64,000 bases of DNA from Bacillota bacterium (GTDB lineage Bacteria; Bacillota; Clostridia; Christensenellales; UMGS416), in contig JAEZSE010000014.1 in NCBI GenBank assembly GCA_023421955.1, positions 1 to 64,000 of the forward strand, in the 5' to 3' direction. Below the pieces are notes generated by a model. It was not told the DNA's origin. It made no database searches and saw only the letters and a list, made by a program, of their open reading frames with translations. The position numbers and the translations under genes were made by a program. Below, piece by piece: positions 9,369 to 17,458 of this stretch; position 1 is the stretch's first letter; every line of letters begins with the position of its first letter.

Positions 9369-10808
9369 ATGAAGCACAGGATCTGGTGGTTGGTGGCATT
9401 GGGTGTGCTGCTGATGGGCCTGGGCCTGAACGGCGCGCGGGCTGTGATGGCGGCGGGGTCGGCAGCCGTGCCTGAAGGGGTTGATCTCATTGAGGTCACA
9501 GTAGGCAGTGAGGCCCAGAGCGCTGTTGGCCTGGATGCCCTTGCGGAGGCGCAGGCGCAGCTGGAGGGTTCCAGGCTGTCCTGGTGGGCCCTGGGGCGCG
9601 GAACCATCGGCACCGATGACCGCAACACCATAGCCGATGTGTATGGCGTGACAGGCGCTTTTCAGGATTTCCATCACATGGACATGCTATATGGCAGCTT
9701 TCTGCCACGCACCCGCAACGGCAGCAACGCCGTGGTGCTGGAAAGCGACCTGGCCAACCGCCTGTTCGGCACGGAAAACGCCGTTGGGCTGGCCGTGGAG
9801 TTTATGGGTGTGACCTTCCAGGTGTGCGGTGTTTGCCGCACGGATAGCTCCATTCTTGGGCTTGTCAGCAGCAACAGCCAGTTTCGCGCCTATGTGACCG
9901 GATATGACCTTGTGAATACTGGCAAACTCGAAATCGGCGGCATGGAGGCCCTGTTGCCGGAAGCCGCACCCGGCGTGGCGATGCAGACGCTGAAAACAGC
10001 GCTGCAGGAGCAGGGCCTGCCCACCGCCTCGATGTTGTTTGCCGACAGCACCGACCGGCGGCGGGTGGATGATCAATTAACGTCGCTTCCTCTGGCTGCA
10101 GTGAGCCTGTCGGCGATGGCGGTGCTGCTGGCCATTGTGCTGCGCTCCGCCCGCGGCCTTTTCCTGGAAGCCCGCGGGATCCTCCGCGAGGACTATTTCC
10201 GCAACGCCTGGGGTGCCCTGTTGTGGAGAGTTGGCAAGCTTCTGCTGATCACTGTGGCAGCCGCGGCGCTGTCATGGTTCCTGTGGCGCCTCGTTGGCCT
10301 GGAGCCGTATCTGCCGGCCAAATACATCCCAGGCTCTTGGATCGACCTGTCGTTTTATCAGGAATTGATCCGCTCAGAATCACAGGCGGCCATTGAGGCG
10401 GCGAGTTACAGCCGGCAATGGTGGGCTGTGTCAAGAGAAACTGCACTGGCAATCGGAAGGGCATTGAATTCGCTTGCTGTACTGGGCGCTGTCACGGCCG
10501 CGCTCTCCCTCAGAGTTCTGTGGGCTGACCGGAAATGGGAAGGCGCATCACGCACCCCTGTGCACAATCCGGGCCGGTGGGACATCCCGGTGCTCTGGGG
10601 GCTGGCGCTGCTGGGATATGGGCTGTCGCTGCTGCTGACGGCGGCGGTGGGGTTGCCCCTATACACCAGCACGGATGTGCCTGCCGTGCAGGGCATCGCC
10701 TTAACGCTGTGGGCGTTGGCGCTTCACCGGGACACATTGGATCGTTTCTTGTTCAAGCAGGCGGCCGCACAGGCTGCCGGAAGCCGGCAACAAAAATATG
10801 GAGGGTAG
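9369..10808 (+). CDS. MacB-periplasmic-domain-like membrane protein
   Basis: A 479-residue membrane protein: one N-terminal helix, an extracytoplasmic domain (about residues 45-235) resembling the MacB core domain (LYGSFL, VVLESDLANRLFGTENAVG, GVTFQVCGVCR), then about five further helices. No ATP-binding domain is fused or adjacent. The frame is open from ATG 9336, which overlaps the previous stop, but GAGGAGG at 9354-9360 fits the ATG at 9369 better. The spacing of the C-terminal helices differs from standard MacB/FtsX permeases, so it may be a divergent or accessory member. It may work with the adaptor encoded just upstream. Confidence 0.6.
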   Translation: MKHRIWWLVALGVLLMGLGLNGARAVMAAGSAAVPEGVDLIEVTVGSEAQSAVGLDALAEAQAQLEGSRLSWWALGRGTIGTDDRNTIADVYGVTGAFQDFHHMDMLYGSFLPRTRNGSNAVVLESDLANRLFGTENAVGLAVEFMGVTFQVCGVCRTDSSILGLVSSNSQFRAYVTGYDLVNTGKLEIGGMEALLPEAAPGVAMQTLKTALQEQGLPTASMLFADSTDRRRVDDQLTSLPLAAVSLSAMAVLLAIVLRSARGLFLEARGILREDYFRNAWGALLWRVGKLLLITVAAAALSWFLWRLVGLEPYLPAKYIPGSWIDLSFYQELIRSESQAAIEAASYSRQWWAVSRETALAIGRALNSLAVLGAVTAALSLRVLWADRKWEGASRTPVHNPGRWDIPVLWGLALLGYGLSLLLTAAVGLPLYTSTDVPAVQGIALTLWALALHRDTLDRFLFKQAAAQAAGSRQQKYGG

Positions 10809-10815
10809 AAAGCAA

Positions 10816-13320
10816 ATGCTCAAACGTTTGATCGCACTCACCACAGCCATTCTGTTGGCAATGACCCTGGCTGCCTGCCGCGGCGGCAGCAATACAACGC
10901 AAAACGGAAAGAACAATGGAGACGGCAAAGCCTATACCCAGCAGGCATTTGACGGAGCCAGCGAGCCGGGCTTGCTTTCCCCCGCTGTGAACTCCTCCGG
11001 CGAGCTGGTCACTGTGAGCCAGCAAACAGGCCAGCCTGTGGTTGTGACAACCTGGGATGCCGAAGGGAAAAAGAAAGAATCCGTGACCACAGATGTGACC
11101 GACAGTGTGTCGCAGTTCACACTGAGCACCAAAGATGAGGTGTATCTGCTGGCGTCACCGAAAACAGGCAACCAGACGGTTCATGTGCTGGATGCCGGCG
11201 GAAAGACTGCCCGCTCCATTACACTTGATGGCATAGAGAGCAATCAAACCACACTGGGTGGGCTGAGCCCCGTCAACAACGCACAGCAAACAGCCACGCC
11301 CAGCTCCACCGCTGACGGCATTGCTACGGCTGATACAACGGCTTCGGCGGAAGTGACCGCAAAGCCCAACGGCAACATGCCCGACGAGAACCAAATCCGC
11401 AAGTCAATGCGCAGTCAGATCACGGGTATGCAGGTGGCTCCAGACGGTGGCGTGCTGGTAGCGGCTTTGGGGTCTGGAGTGATGCAGTTTGATTCCAACG
11501 GGAAACAGGTGCGCACGCTGGCAGAAGGTGGCATGACAAGCTATCTGGCTATGAATGAACAGAACCAGCTGCTGGTTTATTCTGCGGGCGGTGGCATGGG
11601 CATGGGCGGGGGCACGCCTTCGCTGAAGACATATGACACGACCAGCGGCAAGGAAGTCTCAACCTTGGAATTGTCCGGCGTGAACAGCATGCAGGCACTG
11701 TTTTATGACAAGGCTGGCAAGCGGCTGCTCTATATGACCGACGCGGAAATCAAGGTGTTGGGCAGCGACGGAAAGGCCGGAGACACGGTGGCCACCTTCT
11801 CCGAGTTCTCGCTGCTGAATGGATCGAGGCAAATGACGGGCTTTGCGCTGGACGGTAAAGGCACGATCTATCTGGCTGCATATAATTCGGATTTCGATAC
11901 TGACACCAGCGGGAACAAAATGGGTGGCAGCGGCATGACCGCAGGCGTGGCTGTGGGCGGGCCGAGCGGTGGCAGCGTGAGCATCAGCGGCCCTGGCGAT
12001 GGCGCGGTGATGCTGAAGCTGGGCGGCGGCGGTTCGGCCAACGAGATGATTCGCCTGGGCCTGGTGGACGCATCCACGATCAAGGAGCGCAAGGTCATCA
12101 CGATGGCCGCCCTCAACAGCAGCCGGATCCTGAACCAGGCCATCAGCGCCTTCCAGCTGGCCCACCCAGAATACCGGATCGACCTGAAGGTCTATAACAC
12201 GCAGGTGCAGGGCTTCCGCCGGGGCGGAGAGCAATTTGACGTGACCAGCCTGTTGCAGGCTCTGAATACCGACCTAATGAGCGGCAAGGGTGCCGACATC
12301 ATCGTGCTGGACAGCCTGCCCTGGTACAAATATGCTGACAAGGGCCTGCTGGTGGACCTTGCGCAGCTGATGAACGACAAGAAGTTTGATACCACACCCT
12401 ATTACAGCAATATCTTCGATGCCTGCAAGGCGGGTGGCAAGCTCTATGGCATTCCGATGAGCTTTGACTACAGCCTGCTCACCGGCAGCATGGACAGCAT
12501 GCCCACAAGCCAGAACCCCACTTTGGCCGATTTCGTGGAGAAAGCCAAGGCTCTGCCGGAAGGAAAAACGGCTTTTGCACGACAGGACGCCCTGCAGATC
12601 TTCTATTCCTATCTGAGGTATAGCTATTCCGACCTTGTGGATGCAGCCAATCATCAGGCGAAATTCGACTCTGCGGAGTTCATCCAGACGATGAAGGACT
12701 TTAAAGAACTGATCGGTGAAAACAAAAGCTCCGACAACGAGCAGAATGCCAAGGGGATGATGCTGGACGGCTCAGTGGCCTACAACATTGAATCCATGAG
12801 CGACCCCATGGCGCTGGCGATGTCCAGGGCGATCCTTGGAGACGACCTGGCCACATCCAATGTGCCCACAATCAGCGGGAACGGCGCGGGCGTGTTCAAT
12901 GCCTCGCTGATGCTGGGAATCAACGCCAGCAGCAAGAACCAGGATGCAGCATGGGAATTCATCAAGACCATGCTGGGTGAGGAGATTCAGGGCACCGGTC
13001 GGCTGCAAGGTTATCCAGTGTTGAAATCGGCCGCCAAAGCGATGATTGACGAGATGAAATCGGGCACCAGCGCCGAAGGATTCCAGCGGCGCATGGTGCT
13101 GCGGATTGGCGACAGGGAAATTGAGATCAAGCCCCTGTCCGATGCGGACTATAACGCCATCCTTGACAAGCTTGGCACGCTGGACCGGCTCCAGGCAATA
13201 GACCCGAACATTCAGAAGGTACTGAGCGAGGAGCTGCCCTCTTTCTTTGACGGGCAAAAGACTGCCGAGGATGTGGCGGCGCTGATCCAAAACCGCGTGA
13301 ACACGGTGCTGAACGAATAG
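10816..13320 (+). CDS. solute-binding lipoprotein with N-terminal propeller-like region
   Basis: An 834-residue lipoprotein: signal peptide with lipobox LAAC. The C-terminal half (from about residue 425, KVITMAALNS) is a family-1 extracellular solute-binding domain, ending in LPSFFDGQKTAEDVAALI. The N-terminal half is a series of beta-strand-rich segments with repeated VxxLDAxGK-like, ITGMQVAPDGGVLVA and LxYSAGGG-type elements that look like a beta-propeller sensor. GGAGGG at 10800-10805 supports ATG 10816 over the ATG at 10798. It is the only binding protein of this operon and would deliver ligand to the two permeases. A double-length receptor of this kind is unusual. Confidence 0.8.
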   Translation: MLKRLIALTTAILLAMTLAACRGGSNTTQNGKNNGDGKAYTQQAFDGASEPGLLSPAVNSSGELVTVSQQTGQPVVVTTWDAEGKKKESVTTDVTDSVSQFTLSTKDEVYLLASPKTGNQTVHVLDAGGKTARSITLDGIESNQTTLGGLSPVNNAQQTATPSSTADGIATADTTASAEVTAKPNGNMPDENQIRKSMRSQITGMQVAPDGGVLVAALGSGVMQFDSNGKQVRTLAEGGMTSYLAMNEQNQLLVYSAGGGMGMGGGTPSLKTYDTTSGKEVSTLELSGVNSMQALFYDKAGKRLLYMTDAEIKVLGSDGKAGDTVATFSEFSLLNGSRQMTGFALDGKGTIYLAAYNSDFDTDTSGNKMGGSGMTAGVAVGGPSGGSVSISGPGDGAVMLKLGGGGSANEMIRLGLVDASTIKERKVITMAALNSSRILNQAISAFQLAHPEYRIDLKVYNTQVQGFRRGGEQFDVTSLLQALNTDLMSGKGADIIVLDSLPWYKYADKGLLVDLAQLMNDKKFDTTPYYSNIFDACKAGGKLYGIPMSFDYSLLTGSMDSMPTSQNPTLADFVEKAKALPEGKTAFARQDALQIFYSYLRYSYSDLVDAANHQAKFDSAEFIQTMKDFKELIGENKSSDNEQNAKGMMLDGSVAYNIESMSDPMALAMSRAILGDDLATSNVPTISGNGAGVFNASLMLGINASSKNQDAAWEFIKTMLGEEIQGTGRLQGYPVLKSAAKAMIDEMKSGTSAEGFQRRMVLRIGDREIEIKPLSDADYNAILDKLGTLDRLQAIDPNIQKVLSEELPSFFDGQKTAEDVAALIQNRVNTVLNE

Positions 13321-13349
13321 GGTGGATCTATCCAAGGCAATAAACAAAA

Positions 13350-13384
13350 GCAGGACCCCAGTGTAATCAACACTGGGGTCCTGC
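13350..13384 (-). terminator. intrinsic terminator (mainly minus strand)
   Basis: A perfect 15-bp stem, GCAGGACCCCAGTGT, with a five-base loop. On the minus strand it is followed by CTTTTGTTTATTG, so it ends the MFS transporter transcript; on the plus strand it closes the ABC operon, but no T-run follows there. The converging genes share it. Confidence 0.75.
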
Positions 13385-13482
13385 GCCATTCTCATGCTTT
13401 GGTCTTCGCTATGATCCTGCACTATATCCACTCAACCACTATTCATAACACGGGAAAGGGCATCTCAACGGCACCTGAAGGA

Positions 13483-14724
13483 TCACGCATTTATCTTGCT
13501 TGTCACCTCAGCCGGCTTGCGCGAGACAAGCCTCAGGCGGGTACACAGGAAGATCGCCGCGCAGGAGGCAGCCGCCTGCAGCAAGAAAACAGGAAAGATC
13601 GAATGATTTTGAATGTATAGCCCCGCGCCTGTGCTGAGAAACGAGATGGGCAACAGCAGCAGCCCACGGATCACAATATGGAAGATCAGCTTGTCCTTCT
13701 CGACCACTTCGAGGATGTAGTTCGTATACCCCATCCAGCCATTGCGGGCAAAGCCCAGCAGGAAAACGCCAACAAGCATCGCAGGGTAAGCATTTTTTAC
13801 ACCCATGCTGGCCAACTCCAGCAGAGGGACCAATAGCCCCGCGCACTCGCTCAGGATGAGCAGGCGCTTTACGCCGAATCGTGTGGAGACCCGCGCCGTA
13901 ACAAAGCCACCCACAATCTGACCAGCTGTCTGCACGATGATCATGTTGGAAATGAGGGCCGACGGCAGCTTCAGGATGTTTGCAGCATAGATGTAGAAGA
14001 ACGCGTTTAGCACAAGAGAAACGTAGGAAGCCACGTTGGTGCTCGCGATCTTACGATAATCCTTGTTCTGAAAGCATGACGCAAGCTGCGTAACGTATTC
14101 TTTCACATTGTAAGTCTTGCCCGGTGCTGCCGCACCACCGCTTTCCCGCAAAGGCAGAAACCACAATACGGACGTGGACATCAGCAAACCTGCCAGGCCG
14201 AAGATATAGAAATACTTCATGTTTTCAGGCAGCGCAGAGGAGTCACGGATCAATTTAATCAGATTACCGGCTCCAAAGCTGATGATGCCAGACAACACCA
14301 TGATCGATCCGAAGAGTTTTGGCCTTTCCAACGTGTCGAGGCAGTCATTCAACAGGTAGTTCCACACGAGACCTGTTACGGGTTGCACCGATGCCAGAAT
14401 CACAAAGGCAAACAGGAAAACTCCCACGATTACTCCATCGGAAAGAGGGAGCAGCAGCGAGATTGGGATGAGCAATATCAGTGAGCGGGAAATCCCGTTG
14501 CCGACAAGGGAAAGGCGGCGCTTGCTCTTCACCCTTGCTGTGGCACCCCCGGCCAGCAACGGCATGACAGCTTGCGCAATACCCTGCACTGTCGTCAGCA
14601 TGCCGATTAGCGCCAGGCTAGCGCCATACTGCGAAAGAAACAGCGGGGCGATCGAGGTAATGCCCAACAGGTCGAGACCAGCGGCATTAAATAAGCCCTC
14701 GCCCAATATGCTATAAAAGTTCAT
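13483..14724 (-). CDS. MFS transporter
   Basis: A 413-residue hydrophobic protein with about 11-12 membrane helices, arranged as two halves around a central polar loop (about residues 180-205) and a basic cytoplasmic loop RVKSKRR after the second helix, as in the major facilitator superfamily. Open frame reaches ATG 14748, but a GGGGA site places the start at ATG 14724 (MNFYSILGEG). Substrate unknown. It is transcribed divergently from the BlaI/BlaR1-like pair, so regulation by that pair is possible. Confidence 0.8.
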   Translation of the reverse strand: MNFYSILGEGLFNAAGLDLLGITSIAPLFLSQYGASLALIGMLTTVQGIAQAVMPLLAGGATARVKSKRRLSLVGNGISRSLILLIPISLLLPLSDGVIVGVFLFAFVILASVQPVTGLVWNYLLNDCLDTLERPKLFGSIMVLSGIISFGAGNLIKLIRDSSALPENMKYFYIFGLAGLLMSTSVLWFLPLRESGGAAAPGKTYNVKEYVTQLASCFQNKDYRKIASTNVASYVSLVLNAFFYIYAANILKLPSALISNMIIVQTAGQIVGGFVTARVSTRFGVKRLLILSECAGLLVPLLELASMGVKNAYPAMLVGVFLLGFARNGWMGYTNYILEVVEKDKLIFHIVIRGLLLLPISFLSTGAGLYIQNHSIFPVFLLQAAASCAAIFLCTRLRLVSRKPAEVTSKINA

Positions 14725-14960
14725 TTTTCCCCGAATGATATGAAACACCTGCCCATCGCCGCAAAGGCCGGCATATGCCAGCGAGCATCATTCTACCACA
14801 CCATAGCTTGAGATTTTTCTTCAAAACGAAGGATGTTCAAATACGCTAATAACTTATTGCCACAAGATGAAAGATTGCGATATGTGATAACTGATTTTCC
14901 GGAGTCTATTTCACCAGCTCAGTGAATCTTTCCTCTTAGCCATCAATTCTCAAAAAAGAG

Positions 14961-14988
14961 TTGACACCCCCCCACGCTGTCTTATATT
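14961..14988 (+). promoter_or_regulatory. promoter of the BlaI/BlaR1-like operon
   Basis: -35 TTGACA (14961-14966), 16-base spacer containing a run of seven C, and -10 TATATT (14983-14988). The next 50 bases form the leader of the BlaI-like gene. The rest of 14749-14960 is AT-rich divergent intergenic DNA; I identified no clear promoter for the MFS gene there. Confidence 0.65.
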
Positions 14989-15026
14989 ATTGAGACATAT
15001 CATTCTTATAAACCTGAGAAAGAAAA

Positions 15027-15036
15027 GGACATGTCC
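15027..15036 (+). promoter_or_regulatory. palindrome over the BlaI-like ribosome site
   Basis: The perfect 10-bp palindrome GGACATGTCC starts within the AAGGA ribosome-binding sequence, two bases before the ATG of the BlaI-like gene. BlaI-family repressors bind short dyads near their own promoter, so this is a candidate autoregulatory site; the classic BlaI consensus is not matched. Confidence 0.35.
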
Positions 15037-15037
15037 G

Positions 15038-15463
15038 ATGAAAAGACGTCTATTGGACTCGGAGTGGACTATACTCAAATCCCTCTGGAACAAAGAGCCT
15101 CAAACAATGAAAAACATCGTGGACTGCATCAGGCGAGACCAGCCCGATGTGGATTGGAACTATAAAACCTTTCACTCCTATCTTCGCATCATGCAGGAGA
15201 AGGGGTTGATCGGATCGGACAGCATCAACGGTAAAGACAAAGTTTATTATCCACTCATTACCCGGGAAGAAGCCCTGAAGTGTGAAAGCGAAAATCTGCT
15301 GAGCAGAATCAGCGCAGCATCGGTGGGCAGGCTGGTGGCAATGCTGGCAAAGAGCGACGGCCTGTCACAAGAAGACCAGCGCGAGCTGCTGGACTTCTCC
15401 GCAAAACTGGAAAACCAATCCGGAGGAAACAGCAATGACGGTACTGTGGATCATTCTCGATAA
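15038..15463 (+). CDS. BlaI/MecI/CopY family repressor
   Basis: A 141-residue winged-helix regulator (LLDSEWTILKSLWNKEPQTM, then WNYKTFHSYLRIMQEKGLI), followed by a helical dimerisation region. An upstream in-frame TTG at 14990 overlaps the promoter, so ATG 15038 with AAGGA eight bases ahead is the start. Family members repress until an M56 membrane peptidase triggers their cleavage; such a peptidase is encoded next, with a 29-base overlap. Nothing nearby looks like a beta-lactam resistance gene, so the signal is probably different. Confidence 0.88.
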   Translation: MKRRLLDSEWTILKSLWNKEPQTMKNIVDCIRRDQPDVDWNYKTFHSYLRIMQEKGLIGSDSINGKDKVYYPLITREEALKCESENLLSRISAASVGRLVAMLAKSDGLSQEDQRELLDFSAKLENQSGGNSNDGTVDHSR

Positions 15464-17285
15464 CAGCATCGCCTTCAGCCTGCTCTTTGCCGGTGTTTGG
15501 CTCGTAAAAGCGTTGTTTCGGAAGCAGCTTTCCGCCAGGATGCATTATCTGGTTTGGGCGGCAGTGCTCACCATCCTGCTGATACCGGTGCGAATCGAAA
15601 ATGGCATCGACCTGTGGAGCCTTCTGCCAGAACAGACAGTGGCATCTCTGGCTCCGCAAGCGGAACATATGCAGCCCACCGGGGAAACCATCATCGGATC
15701 AAACAACCAAGGCAACTCTACGCAAGCCTCGAACTCAACCGGAAACAATACGCCGATAACCCAAGGTCAGACACAGCAGGCTCAGCCCAGCCAAGCACAC
15801 CCAAGACAGTCTGCGCACATCGATTTGCCAACGGTTCTATTGGCTATCTGGCTGGCGGGCATAGGCGTCTCATTGCTGTGGCAGATCTTGGGAGGCAGGC
15901 GGTTGCGCCGGCAAATCCTCCGCAGCGGCGTCTCGCATACACCGGCATGGCTTGCGGACTGTGCAAAGGATTGCGCAAGGACTCTGCACCTGCAACAAAG
16001 CGTAAGAATCGTGTTGCAGCCTGTTTTGCCGATGCCGGCGGTGATGGGCGTTTTTCGCCCGCTACTGGCAATGCCCGAAGCTGCTGTTCAGGATGGAAAC
16101 AAGGAGCGTGTCCGCCATATCCTGATGCATGAGTTCAGCCATGTCAGGCGAGGCGACCTGATCGCCATCGCCCTGTTGAACCTGCTCAGCGCAGTCTATT
16201 GGTTCAACCCCCTCACCTGGCTTTGCTTCAGCCTCATCCGTGCGGACATGGAGACATCTTGCGATACAGATGTTCTCTCCGCCCTGGGCACAGGGCAGCG
16301 GCAGGACTACATCCGCACGCTCATCCACTTCACCGGCAAGGGCAGGCGCACCCAGGCGCAGGTAGCATTGAGCCTTCATGATGCCAGAATCAAAATAAAA
16401 AAGAGAATCGGAGGAATGTTCATGACATCAAAAACAAAACCTTCCGTGGCAGTGCTGGTTGTACTGCTTGTGATTGTGTTGATGGTGGCGGCATCCGCAA
16501 CGGGCTGCCTGCCCGTTTCTGCAAGTCTGGCAAGCCCTTCCGCTCCAGCCCCATCGGAATCAGCTGCTCCCTCCCCTTCTGCCGCAAACACGGCGGATCC
16601 TTCCGCAACGAATGCTCCCGATGGTGAAACGGCGGCTGAGACATCTCTGCAAACAGCTCGGCTTCCGGTTGCAGAAACTAAAGCACCAGTTTCCACTGCG
16701 TCCCAACAGGAAACCCTGTATCAGCCGGTGCTGGAGCAATACCGCAGTTTCACCAAAGGCCTCAGCCAAAACAAAGGGGACGGCAGTGTCTCCGGCCTGG
16801 GTGAACCATGGCAAAGCATCGCGCCAGACATCATGCTGAACCCCGGTAAGTTTGGCTATGCCTTCCGCGATATGGATAGCAACGGAACACCAGAGCTGTT
16901 CTTACTCACAAGCGATGGCACCATCTGGGCGATGTATACAGTAGCAAACGGATCGCCTAAACTGCTGGCTGCCTACTGGTCGAGAAACTCCTGCATGCTG
17001 GATCGGTCAGACATGATCTATACAGCTTGGAGCAACGGGGCGCTGGACAACGGCCGCGACGCATTCCGGCTTTCAAAGGAAAGTCAGTCTCTTGAGCTGG
17101 TGAAGCGGGTTGCCATGGAAAGCACTGATGAAAGCGGAAAGCCATTGGAGGAGCCCCGTTACTACAAATGTGTCGGATCAGAGAGCAATAAGAGCATCAT
17201 CAGCCAGGCGGAGGCAAATTCTGAGACATCAACTTTCCCGAATGGCAGCACACTCAGTGGTCTCACATTCATCCCGCTTGGATAG
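15435..17285 (+). CDS. BlaR1-like M56 membrane peptidase with atypical sensor half
   Basis: A 616-residue protein. N-terminal half: membrane helices near residues 5-22, 33-50 and 135-152, an extended Gln/Thr/Ser-rich loop at about 70-130, and zinc motif HEFSH at 232-236 followed by RRGD, as in BlaR1/MecR1. A further hydrophobic segment (338-357) ends in ASATGC, a good lipobox (Cys358). After a Pro/Ser/Ala linker comes a domain with DMDSNGTPEL, an EF-hand-like calcium loop seen in clostridial secreted proteins, instead of the penicillin-binding sensor. An internal ATG at 16422 with GGAGG seven bases upstream could yield the C-terminal half as a separate lipoprotein. Likely role: sensing an unidentified envelope signal and inactivating the BlaI-like repressor. 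Confidence 0.8.
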   Translation: MTVLWIILDNSIAFSLLFAGVWLVKALFRKQLSARMHYLVWAAVLTILLIPVRIENGIDLWSLLPEQTVASLAPQAEHMQPTGETIIGSNNQGNSTQASNSTGNNTPITQGQTQQAQPSQAHPRQSAHIDLPTVLLAIWLAGIGVSLLWQILGGRRLRRQILRSGVSHTPAWLADCAKDCARTLHLQQSVRIVLQPVLPMPAVMGVFRPLLAMPEAAVQDGNKERVRHILMHEFSHVRRGDLIAIALLNLLSAVYWFNPLTWLCFSLIRADMETSCDTDVLSALGTGQRQDYIRTLIHFTGKGRRTQAQVALSLHDARIKIKKRIGGMFMTSKTKPSVAVLVVLLVIVLMVAASATGCLPVSASLASPSAPAPSESAAPSPSAANTADPSATNAPDGETAAETSLQTARLPVAETKAPVSTASQQETLYQPVLEQYRSFTKGLSQNKGDGSVSGLGEPWQSIAPDIMLNPGKFGYAFRDMDSNGTPELFLLTSDGTIWAMYTVANGSPKLLAAYWSRNSCMLDRSDMIYTAWSNGALDNGRDAFRLSKESQSLELVKRVAMESTDESGKPLEEPRYYKCVGSESNKSIISQAEANSETSTFPNGSTLSGLTFIPLG

Positions 17286-17387
17286 CGGGCGATCAGCCAA
17301 CGATAGCCAACGGTCTTTTAAGCCGAATTGGTTGATAGAGGTCTATCCTCTGAATTAATCAGAATGATGAAGAGAAAGAATCGAAAA

Positions 17388-17430
17388 AGCCCGTGTGCAT
17401 TGTTTACGATGCTCGCGGGCTGTTTCTTTG
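17388..17430. terminator. bidirectional terminator
   Basis: An interrupted stem AGCCCG...GCAT / ATGC...CGGGCT (17388-17421), with GTTTCTTTG after it on the plus strand and a TTTTTCGATTCTTTCT tract after it on the minus strand. It lies between the converging BlaR1-like gene and glycosidase gene. The short 17286-17387 stretch holds no gene. Confidence 0.6.
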
Positions 17431-17458
17431 CGTCAGTAAGCACTTTGCTTGCCTGTTG

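Noticed and set aside
15038..17285. A beta-lactam sensing bla regulatory system
   Set aside because: The sensor half has no penicillin-binding serine motifs and no beta-lactamase gene is adjacent.
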